Shown here piece by piece: positions 11,601-23,529 of a stretch of DNA of 64,000 nt. Where the stretch lies: contig OX637395.1 of NCBI GenBank assembly GCA_951799425.1, positions 9,010,951-9,074,950 of the forward strand. Direction: 5' to 3'. Source of the DNA: Ilex aquifolium (Eukaryota > Streptophyta > Magnoliopsida > Aquifoliales > Aquifoliaceae). Under the pieces are notes generated by a model. The model worked only from the letters and a program-made list of their open reading frames with translations. It was not told where the DNA came from and did no database searches. Positions within the stretch are counted from its first letter, which is position 1, and the number at the start of each line of letters is the position of its first letter. The position numbers and the translations under genes are program-made.

Positions 11601-14600
11601 AGGGGCTACCATTAGCAGTGACTCTAAGTCTTGCTTTTGCTATGAAGAAATTAATGAATGATAGGGCACTAGTGAGGCATCTGTCAGCATGTGAGACCAT
11701 GGGTTCTGCTACTAGCATTTGCACTGATAAAACCGGAACATTGACAACAAATCATATGGTTGTTACCAAATTATGGATATGTGGAGAAGCTAAAGAGATC
11801 GAAAAAAATGTCAGTGGAAATTTATTGAAATCTTCTCTCTCTGAGAGGGTATTGAGCATACTATTGCATTCAATCTTTCAGAACACTAGCTCTGAGGTGG
11901 TGAATGGAGAAGATGGGAAGATGAGCATTTTGGGTTCTCCAACCGAGGCTGCTTTGTTGGAATTTGGGTTGATTTTCAACAGAGATTTTCGTGCCTATTG
12001 CAAAGATTCTAAGGTACTCAAAGTTGAACCTTTCAATTCTGTGAAGAAAAAGATGTCTGTGCTTGTGGCTCTTCCTGGTGGTGGGGTTAGAGCATTTTGC
12101 AAAGGGGCATCAGAAATTATTCTAAGTATGTGTGACAAGATTGTTGACAAAAATGGTGAATCTGTGCCTCTTTCTGAAGGACAGAGAAAGAAAATCACAA
12201 ATGTCATTAATGATTTTGCCTGTGAAGCTCTCAGAACCCTCTGTGTGGCTTTCAAAGATGGAGAAGACTCTGCCAATGAACATACTATCCCTGACAATAC
12301 GTATACACTAATTGCAGTTATTGGAATTAAGGATCCGGTGCGGCCAGGGGTGAAAGAAGCTGTTCAAACTTGTTTAGCTGCTGGGATCACGGTGCGTATG
12401 GTCACCGGTGACAATATTAATACTGCTAAGGCTATAGCGAGGGAATGTGGTATCTTGACAGATGATGGTGTGGCAATAGAAGGGCCCGATTTTCGGGATA
12501 AAAGTCCCCAGGAGATGAAGGAGATAATGCCTAAACTTCAGGTTCAACAACAGCTTCAAGAAATTTTCACTTTGCTTCCCACCTATCCTTTTCTGAGTCG
12601 TAAACTGATCTTTTTGATTCGTAAATAACCTTTTTGAGTTGTAATTTGAAGCCAGTTGATTTACAATTAACTCCTATAGTATCGAATTCATTGCCGGTTC
12701 CTCCTACAAAATGTGTCTAAATGATTTGTGGACTATGTGTTGTGCAGGTGATGGCTCGATCATTACCTCTAGACAAGCACAAATTAGTAACCCAGTTGAG
12801 GAATGACTTTAAAGAAGTAGTGGCAGTGACTGGAGATGGGACTAATGATGCCCCTGCTTTGCATGAGGCAGATATTGGACTTGCAATGGGTATAGCAGGA
12901 ACAGAGGTTTGTCTCATGCCTAATCATATATATTTGACACTTCTTACTCTGGCATTAAGGATCCGTGCTCAACATCTTATCATAACTAAATGCGGATTAG
13001 GTACAATTAATTGAGATCAAGTTATGGCTCATAAATTCGGTTATGTTATGTCTCAATCGGAGACTAGTCATGATAAAACAAAGTCGAAAATGCAATCACA
13101 AGCAATTTCATTTTATCATAATCTTGTCTAATAGAGACATGCCTCTGTCTGATGTAAATATGAATGTTACCTTCACATTCATTGGTAACCTAGTATGCAT
13201 AAATCTACAATTTATCCTAAATGTTACAAAATAATGAGTACATAACAGAACACAAGTCATATAATTAACAATATTATGACACTTCAAAAGTTTATGGCAT
13301 CACCTTAGATAGTATGCAAAGGTTTGCAGCTTCTTCGTAACAATGCGTATATTTGATACCCCAGACACCCTGTAGTAGCGGGAGCCTCTTGCAATGGGCT
13401 ACTCTTTCAGTATGCAAATGTTTGCTTCATCTACTGGCATAATATGTGTGAGAGGACTGGGCGGCAACACCGTTTGATTTTTGTTCTATGAATCATGCAT
13501 TCTATCCTGCTGCTTCATGCGTATTCTTTACAATTCAATGCTATTGATGAAGCTTCTTGCCCAATATGCCTGCAGGTTGCAAAAGAGAATGCTGATGTGG
13601 TCATAATGGATGATAACTTCAGAACCATAGTGAATGTTGCCAAATGGGGTCGTGCAGTTTACATCAACATTCAAAAATTCGTACAATTCCAGCTGACAGT
13701 TAATGTTGTTGCTCTCATGACAAATTTTGTATCTGCATGTGCCTCAGGTACCATTCATACATCACCTAACTTTCTTATATGTTCATCTATATACAAGAAT
13801 TGCAATTTTATGCACGATATGAATCTGACTTCAAATTAGTGAGTTGGGGTTTAACAGTTCATGACACGAATGTAACATTGATACAACCGCTAACACGAAT
13901 AGCAAACATGGTGATTTAGTGTCAGGCATGAAAAAATCCATTTTGAACGTGACAAACCTATTTAATTGATATTGCAAAAAGAAAAATGTCTGATAGTTTA
14001 TACTTTTATTTAGTGGTTGAGGGTTCCACAGAAAGTGGGTTCTGTTGAAATAAAAATGGATCTTACCCTTGGATTTCTGGTTTACATATTATACATCTGA
14101 ACCCACACAGAACCAAAATTAGTAAACTGATAGGGTTAGTGTCATGGCACGGTTGAATAGTAATCGAACATACCCTAAATGACAAGACACAACACGTTAG
14201 TACTCGACACAATTACATAATGCAGGTGACTGATAACTTTCTGATGTAACTTTCAGGCTCTGCACCTCTTACAACAGTTCAGTTGCTCTGGGTGAACATG
14301 ATAATGGACACTCTCGGTGCATTAGCACTTGCTACAGAACCTCCAACCGATGGGCTGATGAAAAGACCTCCAATTGGAAGGAATGTGAACTTCATAACCG
14401 CGATTATGTGGAGAAATATTATTGGCCAGAGCATTTATCAACTTGCTGTTCTTGGGGTCCTCATGTTTGGTGGGAAGTCCCTTTTGAAGCTTAATGGTCC
14501 AGACTCTAGTTCTGTCCTGAATACATTGATATTCAACACCTTTGTGTTTTGCCAGGTACTTTCCAAGTAGTTGAATTATGAAGTTTCCTCATTTTGAAGG

Positions 14601-15463
14601 CATGGACTATTCCTTGATGTCTCTACTCATAAATCTGTACCTAATACATCATTCTTAATTTGTGTGCGACCTAGCTTACACCGATGACCAATCTCATATC
14701 GCTTGATGAAATGGGTGTGAAGTAGTACCTAATATAAACGGCAAACCTTCATTGTACAACGCATTTTCAAGTTGTGCGGACCTTGCCCAAAGGGAAGAAG
14801 ATTGGATAATATGGGTTCAAGGCACAATTGGTATTAGAGGTGGCAAGTAGAATGCTAGGAGTCATCCCCATAAGCCCACATCAATGGCTCGAGGTGTGGC
14901 CAAATCGAGAACATTTGAGCTTGAGGGGTGGATTGTGATGACTCAATCCCACATCTTTTAGTTAAATGGGTGTGGAATGACACATAAGTTTATAAGTCAA
15001 TGTTAAGATTCATATATATCACTTTTATCATATAGTGTGATTAAATATGCTTCACTTTTGTGACGAGATTTTTTTTTTCCTTAGAAAAGTTTCTCAACAA
15101 AAGCGTTATCAAACAGTATCTAATTTAGGAAACTGTTTTCTGTATCAGGTATTCAACGAAATAAACAGCCGGGATATGGAGAAGATAAATGTATTCCAGG
15201 GCATGTTCGATAGCTGGGTGTTCATGATCGTTATGGTCTCCACAGTGGCTTTCCAGATTGTTATAGTAGAATTTCTGGGCACATTTGCAGATACTGTGCC
15301 ATTAAGCTGGGAATTGTGGTTAGTCAGTGTCTTAATGGGAGCTGCAAGTTTGCTCATTGCAGCTCTCCTAAAGTGCATTCCTGTTGCTAAGATCAAGCAC
15401 ACTGACTCAGGAAAGCATCATGATGGCTATGAACCACTACCCAGTGGTCCAGACCTGGCATGA
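5432..15463 (+). CDS. ACA4/ACA11: Autoinhibited P2B-type Ca2+-ATPase, ACA4/ACA11 clade (7 exons)
   Basis: A calmodulin-regulated Ca2+ pump that exports cytosolic Ca2+ by ATP hydrolysis; Arabidopsis ACA4 and ACA11 act at the vacuole, while this protein's membrane is inferred only. Exons with GT-AG borders: 5432-5605, 10442-10496, 10578-12541, 12748-12906, 13576-13747, 14257-14555, 15149-15463. Phases join cleanly to 1045 codons, close to the family length of about 1025-1030. Seen motifs: N-terminal basic calmodulin-binding region (residues about 20-58), SGES of the actuator domain (about 294), PEGLP of TM4 (about 417), phosphorylated Asp in DKTGT (D460), nucleotide-binding KGAS (about K585), TGDGTNDAP hinge (about 759-767). 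The stretch [14 protein letters not shown] resembles ACA4/ACA11 rather than ACA1/ACA2. A long open frame starting at 10481 reads through intron 2 and is not the true start. Intact, no stop or frameshift seen. Confidence 0.95.
7141..7782. mobile_element. TIR-bearing non-autonomous DNA element in intron 1
   Basis: It begins TATGAAGCACGGATAC and ends with the inverted TGCTTCATA. The subterminal sequence is unusually rich in 'cgtatccgtatcgg' motifs on both sides, again inverted (7165-7255 and 7680-7760). The flanks ataataat/atgataat suggest an 8-9 bp target duplication, compatible with a Mutator-like or hAT element. No transposase is encoded. Confidence 0.55.
8373..8693. mobile_element. hAT-type MITE in intron 1
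   Basis: The ends TAGGGGTGTCAAT and ATTGACATTCCTA form an inverted repeat typical of plant hAT-derived MITEs. The body has the low-complexity 'gacacgacacg' motifs common in this class. About 320 bp, non-coding. A related degraded sequence follows at about 8880-9130. Confidence 0.6.
9873..10354. mobile_element. MITE-like TIR element with CAC-rich core in intron 1
   Basis: The left end AGGTCTTGTTTGATTTG and the reverse complement of the right end (AGGTCGTCTTTGATTTA) match well. Ends of the G-T-TTTGGT/GAT type occur in Tourist/Harbinger-like MITEs. The core (10066-10170) is a CCA/CAC trinucleotide-rich run. Its open frame is low complexity and not a gene. Confidence 0.5.
13855..14215. mobile_element. 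Possible hAT-MITE relic in ACA intron 5
   Basis: Sequence with 'gacacgaa'/'gacacaacacg' motifs near both ends resembles the hAT-MITE of intron 1 (8373-8693), but the ends are too worn to define. Confidence 0.3.
14670..15010 (+). mobile_element. TRIM-like retrotransposon relic in ACA intron 6
   Basis: Two diverged direct repeats (about 14683-14740 and 14939-15010, both with a 'caatc-cacatc ... aaatgggtgtg' core) flank a short interior. The interior begins near a TGGTATTAGAG motif (about 14830) like the initiator-Met tRNA primer-binding site of plant LTR/TRIM elements. No protein is encoded. Confidence 0.4.
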
Positions 15464-15980
15464 ATGGATAAGGATGAAGTTTCCCAAGAGCTCGATTGGA
15501 AAAAGGCTCGGTTGAGTTGAGTTGAGTTGAACAACTCAATCAAATTCTGGCAGTGCCAAATGATGCTGGTTGAAGTCAAGCCTCTGCAGCATGATTATTG
15601 AATCACTCCAATTTCACACCAGGAGTTATATGCTTTAGTTGCATTTGATTGATTGATTTATTTGCAATTTTTTCAAATATTTGATTTGATAAAATTTTGC
15701 ACCTGGTTGTATATTTTTTTTTAAATAGGATTCAGCTTGAAAATTTGTTTTTCGAGTAGGAAAGGATTTGATCGATCCACGATCATTTTTTATGATTTCA
15801 TTAGGTCTTGCATACTGCCCTTACAATTCTCAAGAAATAACAATTGTTCAGATTTTCAGATTTCATATGGTAGAAGGGTTTGTTTACCCTGCTTGTCAAA
15901 AATATCCTATACCTTTAAGAAAGTCAAAATCGGCTTGATTCGGAATAAAGAGAATGAAGGCCTCGCTTTCCAACACCGAA
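15464..15980. other. 3' flank of the Ca2+-ATPase gene
   Basis: Likely 3' UTR and terminator region. An AT-rich stretch with TTGATTTATT and GATAAAAT near 15650-15700 could hold a plant-style polyadenylation signal, but none is canonical. Nothing else seen. Confidence 0.4.
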
Positions 15981-16199
15981 ACTCTGTTTGGTAACACTTT
16001 TTTAAGTGATTTTCATAACAAAATCGTTCAGAAACCAAAACCATGTTCAAATAAGGTGGGAGAAAGTAAGCAAACACGAACAAGAAAAAACAGAAAAACA
16101 AGAGAGGGAAAATAATAATACTTAAAAAGTACTTCAAAAAACCAAAAACAAAAAAAAACAAAAAAAAAATACTTAAAAAAGGTGATCAAACGATACCTT
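15981..16199. mobile_element. Short MITE downstream of ACA
   Basis: The left end CTGTTTGGTAACACTTTTT and the inverted right end (TCGTTTGATCACCTTTTTT) form TIRs. About 220 bp, A-rich, non-coding. A GTTTGGTAAC-type terminus is shared with the element at 16657-17603. Confidence 0.55.
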
Positions 16200-16656
16200 A
16201 GGTGCTAATGGACCCTTTAATTACTATCAATCAAATTCTCAGAGGGATGATTTTGTTTAAATTTTTGGTGCTAACATATATATATGTATATGTGTGTGTG
16301 TGTGTACTGGAAACCTGAAAAGAAAAATCAGACATACTCAACCTTTTTCCATGCAGCTGTGTGAGGTTAAATTTCCTTACGGATAGAGTTGCATTCACTT
16401 TGTGGTGATCAGAGTACAAAATGTGGGTAACCATAGCAAACTGTCCAAAGTTGACAGCATGTATGAATGTCCAATTCTCCCCTTAAGACCATACAAGACT
16501 TATGTCACTCGTGATTTGAACATACTTGTGTCAGCAACATATGCGTAAACATTATGTTTTGGGCAGGATTCGAGAAATTTGTGTTTGGATTCTAGAATTG
16601 GATCAGTTAAGATATCTCTTCCAACCTGTTAACAAAAAAAATAAATCTCTTATTAA
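16200..16656. other. Gene-free spacer
   Basis: Contains a (GT/AT)n run at about 16270-16306. No gene seen. Confidence 0.5.
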
Positions 16657-17603
16657 GGGTGCATTTGGTAACGTTTTCGTTTTTATATTTTTTTTTATAA
16701 AAAAAATAGAACTAAGTTTTGTTTTGTTTGTGATAAAAATTAAAAATATAAAACATGTTTGGTAGTTATTTATATTTCAAAAATTGTGAAATGAAAAATA
16801 AAAAACATGTTTGGTATTATACCAAAAATTTCCCACTCAAACCCCACCAACCAACCCCACTGACCAGCCAAAACCACCACCCAACCCCACCACCGAAACC
16901 CACCCCCAACCCACCCCCACCAACACCGAAACCCCACCCCCACCACTGAGACCAACCGAAACCCACCCCCAATCCATTCCCACCAACACCGAAACCCCAC
17001 CCCCACCGCTGAAACCAACCGAAACCCACCTCCAATCCACCCCCACCAACACCGAAACCCCATCACCACCACTGAAACTAACGGAAACCCACCCCCACCC
17101 CCACCACCACCGAAACCCACAACCCACCCCCACCACCGAAACCCACCCCCAATCCACCCCCACCACCACCCACAAAATCAAACCATGAAAATCCCCAGCA
17201 GAACCCATCAATCAAGGGCGAGAGAAAGAGAGAGAGAGAGAGAGTGCTGGCTCTTTGTGCTCCTTCGTAGCTCTTTGACGCTGCCTCGTGAGAGAGATGA
17301 ATGAGAGTGAGAAAAAAGGGGTAAGCAATGCTTTTATAGTTGGAATGAAAAAACCCCTTTTTTTTGCTGTTAACGGAGTTCGATGGCTTGACCTCATTAA
17401 ATGGTTTAAAGGGCATGTATTTATGTTTTTCCATGTTTTTAAAAGCACCTCTTTTGAAGTTTTTAAAATTTGGGGTTGGTTTACAAAACATACCAACCCA
17501 AAAAAAAAATAAAAACACTATCCAAATGCGGTTTTTTTTTAGCAAATAATGAAAAAAAAAATAAAAAAAAAAACACAAACATATGGTTACCAAACACTAC
17601 CTA
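16657..17603. mobile_element. TIR element with GTTTGGTAAC ends and a minisatellite core
   Basis: The left end GGGTGCATTTGGTAACG and the inverted right end (GGTAGTGTTTGGTAACC) match. Just inside each are matching poly-T/poly-A stretches. Target duplication unclear (TAA-like), so PIF/Harbinger or hAT cannot be separated. It encloses the C-rich minisatellite at 16840-17175 and a GA microsatellite (17219-17246). Confidence 0.5.
16840..17175. repeat. C-rich minisatellite, 63-bp unit
   Basis: Units beginning 'ccaacaccgaaacccca' recur at about 16919, 16982 and 17045, a 63-bp period, with degenerate flanking units. Because 63 is divisible by three and the strand lacks stops, it yields long Pro/Thr-rich open frames on + and Gly/Val-rich ones on -. 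These are by-products of the repeat, not genes. Confidence 0.8.
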
Positions 17604-18706
17604 AAAGTAAAATTTAAAATCTCGAGGTAATAATCCAGGCACTTTTTCATCAGAACTACCTTAGCACGTATCAAATCAACTTGCAGCTGAGTTTTTCCAT
17701 GGCCAAGAGGAGGGTGGAAGTGAGGCCTTAAGCACAAGACAATAGCTATTTTTTCATCCATCATTCCAACAACAGTAGGCCCTAAACATTTGGCCAAAAA
17801 AAGGTTGATTGAACTATTTCTATAAACTAATTGACGCGGAGTGGAGCCGAAGGACTCCAAGAATCAATCGACGTATTCAGCATTTCTATTACCAGCTTAA
17901 AATGGACAAAGATGCTGTATGCACACAGGCACCAGCCACCCAAACCCCGAAAATTCAAACCAGGAGCAAAAGTCGTCATTTCAGAAAAACTTGCACCAAG
18001 TTTGGACCAATTTAACTTTCATGAAACACCCATTGAGATCTTAACCAGAGAGATTTATACAAATGCTAAAGCTTGCCTACATCTAGAATTCAAGTAGCGC
18101 TGGAGAATATTCATCGATCTTTTACAAATGCTACACCTTGAAACTTTGGCCATCAGTGAGGTGACTTAACTTCAAGCTACAGTACAATCGCGTAAAATGA
18201 TAGATCTAGTGAGGCGAGGGATCAGCCTGTCTTCTTACGAACAGCTTGCTTATGTCCACAGGCGGAGGGAGGCAGGGGCCAGGGTGGGCACGTCCACCCC
18301 CCCCTCAAAAAATTTTTTTTTTATTAGTGAGGTATATGTATTATATATTTATACATATATATTATGTGTGCCCCTCATTTATATTAGGCCCACATTATTT
18401 ACCCAAAATAATTAAAAAATTAAGCCTATTTAAAACAAAAAAAAAATTGAGCTCACTATTATCTATCCAAACTTATTAAAAAATCAAATATTTGACCTAT
18501 TACAATCCACTCAAACCTATTAAAAAAAGGGTTTTTTAGGTGCGGGTACAATTTTTTAGACTTATTTGAGCAAAAGTGTATGGGTAAGTTGTTTATTCCA
18601 TTAAGTACAATTTTTATAAAACTTTTTATGTTTAGGTACAAAATTCAAATGAATTAAAATCTTTTTTACCTAAACACCATTCCTTAATTTATGCATCTAT
18701 CATTGA

Positions 18707-18895
18707 CAGTTATTTTAGGAAATGAATATGTAAAGATTACATATTTGTTATCTTTTAATTTTTGAATTTTGAATGAACAGTTATGTGAGAGATTTTAGGC
18801 AGCCATTGACAGATATTTTAGGAAACAAATATGTAAAGATTACATATTTTTTATCTTTAATTTTTTGAATTTTGAATAAGCAGTTTTGTGGGGAT
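18707..18895. repeat. Two-copy direct repeat, about 100 bp
   Basis: 'cattgacagttattttagga' near 18707 and 'cattgacagatattttagga' near 18812 start near-identical segments through 'gaattttgaat'. Lies inside the nested Mutator-like element. Confidence 0.65.
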
Positions 18896-18979
18896 ATATG
18901 CAGTAAATATTTTGTTAAATATTATGTATTGTTCGTTGTTGGGATGTAAGGAAAAAATAACTTCTTTGTTTTTTTTTAA

Positions 18980-19400
18980 TGGGTGTAACTGTTTTTTAAT
19001 GGGTGTAACTATTTTTTTAATGAATGTAACTGTTTTTTAATGGGAGTAACTATTTTTTTAATGGGTGTAACTGTTTTTTAATGTATGTAACTATTTTTAT
19101 AATTGGTGTAACTGTTTTTTAATGTGTGTAACTATTTTTTTAATGGGTGTAACTGTTTTTTAATGTATGTAACTATTTTTATAATGAGTGTAACTGGTTT
19201 TTAATAAGTGTAACTATTTTTTCGGTGAAGAAGTTGTCGGAGACGATACACAATTACTTGATCGTAGACGACGATGAACAATAACTCGTATTCCTCTATT
19301 TTTTTGGACGATGAACAGTAACTCATACTCCTTGTTTTTTTGGACGATGAACAGTAACTTGTATTCCTTGTTTTTTTGGACGATGAACAGTCACACTTCT
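18980..19400. repeat. Two adjacent tandem arrays
   Basis: From about 18980 to 19222 a unit of about 22 bp 'aatgggtgtaactgttttt' repeats some ten times. From 19268 to 19395 a unit of about 48 bp 'ggacgatgaacagtaact...ttgttttttt' repeats three times. Both are inside the nested element; no gene. Confidence 0.75.
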
Positions 19401-20892
19401 GGCATTCTCATGGACATAGAATCCTTCTGCCGAAAAGGATGGATTTTGATAATTAAACTCCCTATTTTCCCTCCCATTATTTGATTGCTGCAAAAAAAAA
19501 AACGGAGGGAAGATGATAAGTTTTCATACATGTGCTATTTACCGATGACAATAATGGCATTTTTTAAAAATATGCACTTTACCTCAAATAAGTTTTTGAG
19601 TTGTACTTTTGTCTAAATAAGTCTAAAAAATTGTACCGGCTTCTAAATTCCCAAAAAAAAAACAAAATATTTAGCCCAACATTAAAAACAAAATTTTTGG
19701 CCCAACATTAAAAACAAAACTTTTGGCCCATCTATCATTAAAAAACAAAATTTTTGGCTCACTTGACTAAAACCTATCTTATCTTTTTTTTTTTTTTTTC
19801 CTCTCAGTCTCACTCACTCCTAGCTGCCTACTGCCCAGCCACAAGAAAAAGAGAAGAAACAGAGAGAGGCTCAACAAGTGAGAAGCTCAATTCCTTCAGT
19901 TCCTTGAGTTTTTTTGTCCTTCCTTGCACTGACCTATAAAATTATTTTATACATTATATTTACCCCTAAATTTTTGAAAATTTTAATAATGGTTCTAGTC
20001 TTTTTTTTTTTAATAAATTAGTGGACCACTAACCCTCTAAAATAAATATGTTAGTTTTGGATTGAGTCAATGTTCTATTTGTATTTTGACGAAAATACAA
20101 TATTTCTCTTTATCTAACACAATGTTCGTTACTTTTTAAGAATAATTTTTAGTTTTCATTTACCATTTTTTTAATAATAGTAGTCTATAACCTAATAAAA
20201 TACGATTGTATACAAAAAATAAAAGGTTGTAACCCAAAAATATTTCAAACTATTTTGAATAGGAAATTTCTCTATAAGATTGATAATGATCTCAACTAAA
20301 TTTTGTAACTAAATAAAGAATAATTTTACTACGTACTTGTGATTGTGCGCATTGATAGAAAATTAGTGAAAAATTAATTTACATTTAATTCATATACAAA
20401 ATTTTAGAGATTTTAAAAAATTTTATATTTTATTGAAATATATAATTAGGTTAAAATGTACTAAAAACATTATTTTGTGTCTTTTTGTTAAGATTTTGTT
20501 TCGGCTAAATAAAAATTGAATTTACTATTTTACAATAATTTAGTGTTGATTCTTACTTTTTTTTCATTCTTGAACTGAATTTTGTTGTATTAATTTCGGT
20601 TAAATATTTTTTTATACCAGTTATATTTTGCCTCCATTATAGATATTCATGGCTCCGCCTTTGGAATTTTTTATGTTAAATGGACTTCATATATCAAATA
20701 TAATATAAGAAATATAAATATGTTATATAGTGTGATTGGTTAGACGGAAAAAAATTATAGTGCATAATTAAAGTGTCCACCCTGAGCAAAATTTCTGGCT
20801 CCGCCCCTTCTTATGTCTTCCGTGACAATGTTGCTCCTGCCAAAAACGAATTCGAAATAATAAAAATATCATCTTCTGCAAAACAAAATTGA

Positions 20893-22021
20893 AAAAGCAT
20901 ACAAGAAAACATGTAAAACCAACGTTGAAACAAAAGCGGATCGCCTTAATGTACAAAATGGCGAATTAAATAAACAAAAACTTTGTAAACTGAATGTACA
21001 CAGCACATCATGTCCATGCTCAATTCCTGTCTCTTCAGGTTATGTCATAGATAGTATGATCCCAACAATGATTACCACAGCCATCCTAAATACACACAAA
21101 GTTTTTTTGCTTTCATGACAAAACACTTGATGGATGCCAAAGTTCTCCATAGAACACAATTTAAGCAAATAAAATGTCAAAGACTGGAGAGGGATAAAAA
21201 GGATATTAAACACTAAAGCTTTACCTACTCAGCTTTGCTTAACCAAGAAACTAAAAATTTGGTTCCAAATCATGATGACCGTGCACTTACTTTTTCTACT
21301 TGGGCGAGGGTTGTTGGCCATGCACATGAGTTAAAAAAAGAGACCAGAAACAAAGACATACGAGAAATTTAAGCAAAAAATATTATTTTTGCAGGTAATG
21401 TCATCAAGAAGTCATTTATCCCTGCAAAAGTCAGGAATCACAGGGCATGGTATCCAAACTAACCGATAACGTTAAGCAAGAGCTATATGATCGATGATCG
21501 TTACAATTGTTGATCCCATTGCATCTGCCATGTGTTAGGTCTAAGATAGTAGGATTGACAGTTCCATCACTTGTATAATAGCTCTAGGATGGTTCGTGAA
21601 TCGTGACGAATACATCATGTAGAGGAGCTCTTTGTAGTTTGTACGACTCGGACTTGGAGCTTCCCGACATCTACATCGAGGTGAAACCGAGCCAAGGCGA
21701 AGGGCGACTTCAAGAATTGAAAAACTTCAAGATCATAGGGTGGTGTCTAGGTCACATTGGGAGGATAAGCACACACCCCTAAAACCAGCTTGCCTTGGTT
21801 TGGGAGTTGGCAGTAGAATGCCTTTTTCTGGGCTGAGACCAGACCCAGTCGAGGTCTGCAGGTTCAATAAACTAGTCATTGAGGTAATCATTAACCTATA
21901 AATTCTCACTTTCTTCTATTGTTGAAAGTTGATGAATTGTAATTTCCGAAGTACCAAAAAAAAGAAAGTTGATGAATTGTGGGGTTCATCCCTCTCCTAT
22001 GCTACCTGAAGATTGAAGAGA
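20893..22021. other. Intergenic DNA, no recognised gene
   Basis: Moderately complex sequence with no long frame and no TIR or LTR structure seen. It could be the 3' flank of the decayed gene ending at 20892. Confidence 0.4.
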
Positions 22022-22023
22022 GA

Positions 22024-22130
22024 GATGGAGATACGCCGTCTGGTTGGTGAAGAACCCTCGTCGGCGGTTCCGCATGGTCGCCGATCTCGCAAAGCGCGCC
22101 GAGGCACAGCCAAAGCGTCGGCAAATCCAG
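22024..22130 (+). pseudogene. Truncated ACA exon 1 copy
   Basis: Codons about 23-58 of exon 1 ([15 protein letters not shown]...) followed by the same CAG|GTTTGA donor. It has substitutions (Ser to Tyr in RSAVW, Arg to Pro in AQRKR) and lacks the first 22 codons. No downstream ACA exons follow, so it cannot make a pump. Confidence 0.9.
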
Positions 22131-22725
22131 GTTTGATTCCAAACCGCTCAATTTATTTGAAACAGTTGCGATTGTATCTCTCTGTGTGTGCTTTTGGTAC
22201 TTGCTATTGTGTGTTCGTTTTCTCAATGCTCTGCATTTTGTTCTGATATTGTGTGTGTGACTCGCTCTTTTGATGAACGTGGACAATGTAACGTGTAGAT
22301 TTCGGTTTCTAAATGGGTTATTGGAATGGTATCGATGCAATCCCATCTTACATAAGATCTAGGATCGAATCTCACCTCTCTAGTCCACTCAATTATTTTG
22401 ATTATTTTACATTATCCCAATCGAAAACCTTTATTTTTTTGAACAGAAATTACTGACATGTCGGGCAAAATGAAAAAGATTATATAATTTGAGGGTCAAA
22501 ATGAAATAATTTTTTGTTAAATGTGTAATAGATATTAATAATTGAAGCAATATCAAATTAATTAGATAGTTAAGGATATAATATGGAAAAATATAATAGT
22601 TGAGAGAGTAAAATAAAAAATATTATAATTGAAATGATCAAAGTATAATTTTCCATAGCTTCTACTTTTATAGGTGCAATCCCGTGTTTCATAAAGGATT
22701 GAATCTCATTGACTATAAAGTATAC

Positions 22726-23529
22726 TGATGAGCCCAAATATGATTGAGCCAAACCCAATAAAAATAAATCGAGAAAGTCAGAGGAAAACCCAAGTCGAGG
22801 CTGGGTCAGCCCATCAAAAGGAAGTTCAATGCACCGAAGAAATCAAGAGGCGACGTCAAAGACCCCGAAAGAGAGGGGGCGCCGTCCAAGGGGCCCAAGT
22901 GGGGCGTCGCCCAAGGGGCGCTGCCCATGAGGTCTCCAAGTGGGCGCCGCCCATGGCCTGCCTCCCTGGTTCTTCTTCTCCTTCTTGACTCCTGTTACTC
23001 CAATCCAAGTCCAGCCCATTTCAACTTAAGTCCAGGCTTAGGCTCAAGTCAACCTAGCCCAAAATTTTTCTCCGACTGAATAAGAGCATGAGGTAAATAA
23101 TATTAGGATACGGAGATCAAATCCTATCATAGTTATGCTTACCAAAGTGGTAGAATCTTACCATAACTGTACTTACTAAATTATAGTGACCGCCTACCGC
23201 CTTTATAAACCTATATAATGTAAGTCCACACCATGTGAAGGACACACCTTGGAACCTCTACACATCACCCTACACCTTCCTAGTCTCTCTAGAGACATTG
23301 TAATTTTCCGGAGTAAACTCTCCCGGATACATTGTTCATCAATAAAACACCTCCGGCCACCGCTGCCATTCTCGAGAGTGGAATAGGTCATCCGGACCAA
23401 ACCACTATATATCTTGTTGTTCACTGTTATTCATTGCATTGTCATTAATTATCTGTTTATTGCTCATTGACTGCACCCATTCATATTCTTGATTGTTAAT
23501 CTTGCACCCTACCAATTTGTGCATCATCA
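22726..23529 (+). mobile_element. Solo LTR with a precise empty site elsewhere in the window
   Basis: Begins TGATGAGCCC and ends TGCATCATCA (TG...CA with 5-bp inverted ends). The flanks tatac (22721-22725) and tatat (23530-23534) are a 5-bp target duplication with one change. The paralogous sequence near 6210-6225 (gtatacaatgcttg) is the unoccupied site. TATA-like TATAAACCTATATAA sits at about 23202 and AATAAA at about 23341, in sense order. It is homologous to the minus-strand LTR at 4086-4946 and shares the GC-rich GGCG.CGCCC motifs (22870-22955). Confidence 0.9.

Larger units (their letters stand above)
18539..19652. mobile_element. Mutator-like non-autonomous element nested in the hAT element
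   Basis: The left terminus GGGTTTTTTAGGTGCGGGTA and the inverted right terminus (GGGAATTTAGAAGCCGGTAC) continue into a shared block 'caattttttagacttattt', giving TIRs of about 50 bp. Flanks are A-rich, so a 9-bp duplication is likely (ttaaaaaaa/aaaaaaaaa) but not distinctive. Internal tandem repeats are annotated separately. Non-coding. Confidence 0.6.
18257..20809. mobile_element. Non-autonomous hAT element with 8-bp TSD
   Basis: Flanked by perfect 8-bp direct repeats CTTATGTC (18249-18256 and 20810-20817). The left end (cacaggcggagggaggcagg) and the inverted right end (aaggggcggagccagaaatt) carry the GGCGGAG motif of plant hAT termini and both continue into a 'cagggtgg.cac' subterminal motif. 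The 2.55-kb body has no transposase frame and contains a nested element (18539-19652). Confidence 0.8.
17831..20892 (+). pseudogene. Decayed unrecognised gene, split by a hAT insertion
   Basis: One frame runs 17831-18256, then resumes at 20818 after the hAT element and one target duplication are removed, ending at TGA 20890-20892, about 167 codons in all. It is interrupted by TAG at 18095 and TAA at 18167. Segments such as AKVVISEKLAPSLDQFNF, ETPIEILTREIYTNAK and MIDLVRRGISLSSYEQLA read like real protein, and the frame stays constant across both stops and the insertion. I do not recognise the family. A coding origin is inferred from frame continuity and composition only. Confidence 0.45.

Noticed and set aside
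10481..12628. 715-codon open frame as a complete gene
   Set aside because: It reads through intron 2 at its start and past the exon 3 donor at 12542. The real protein begins at 5432 and continues to 15463.
16770..17211. Overlapping Pro/Thr-rich and Gly/Val-rich frames on both strands
   Set aside because: Produced by the 63-bp C-rich minisatellite; no start context or conserved domain.
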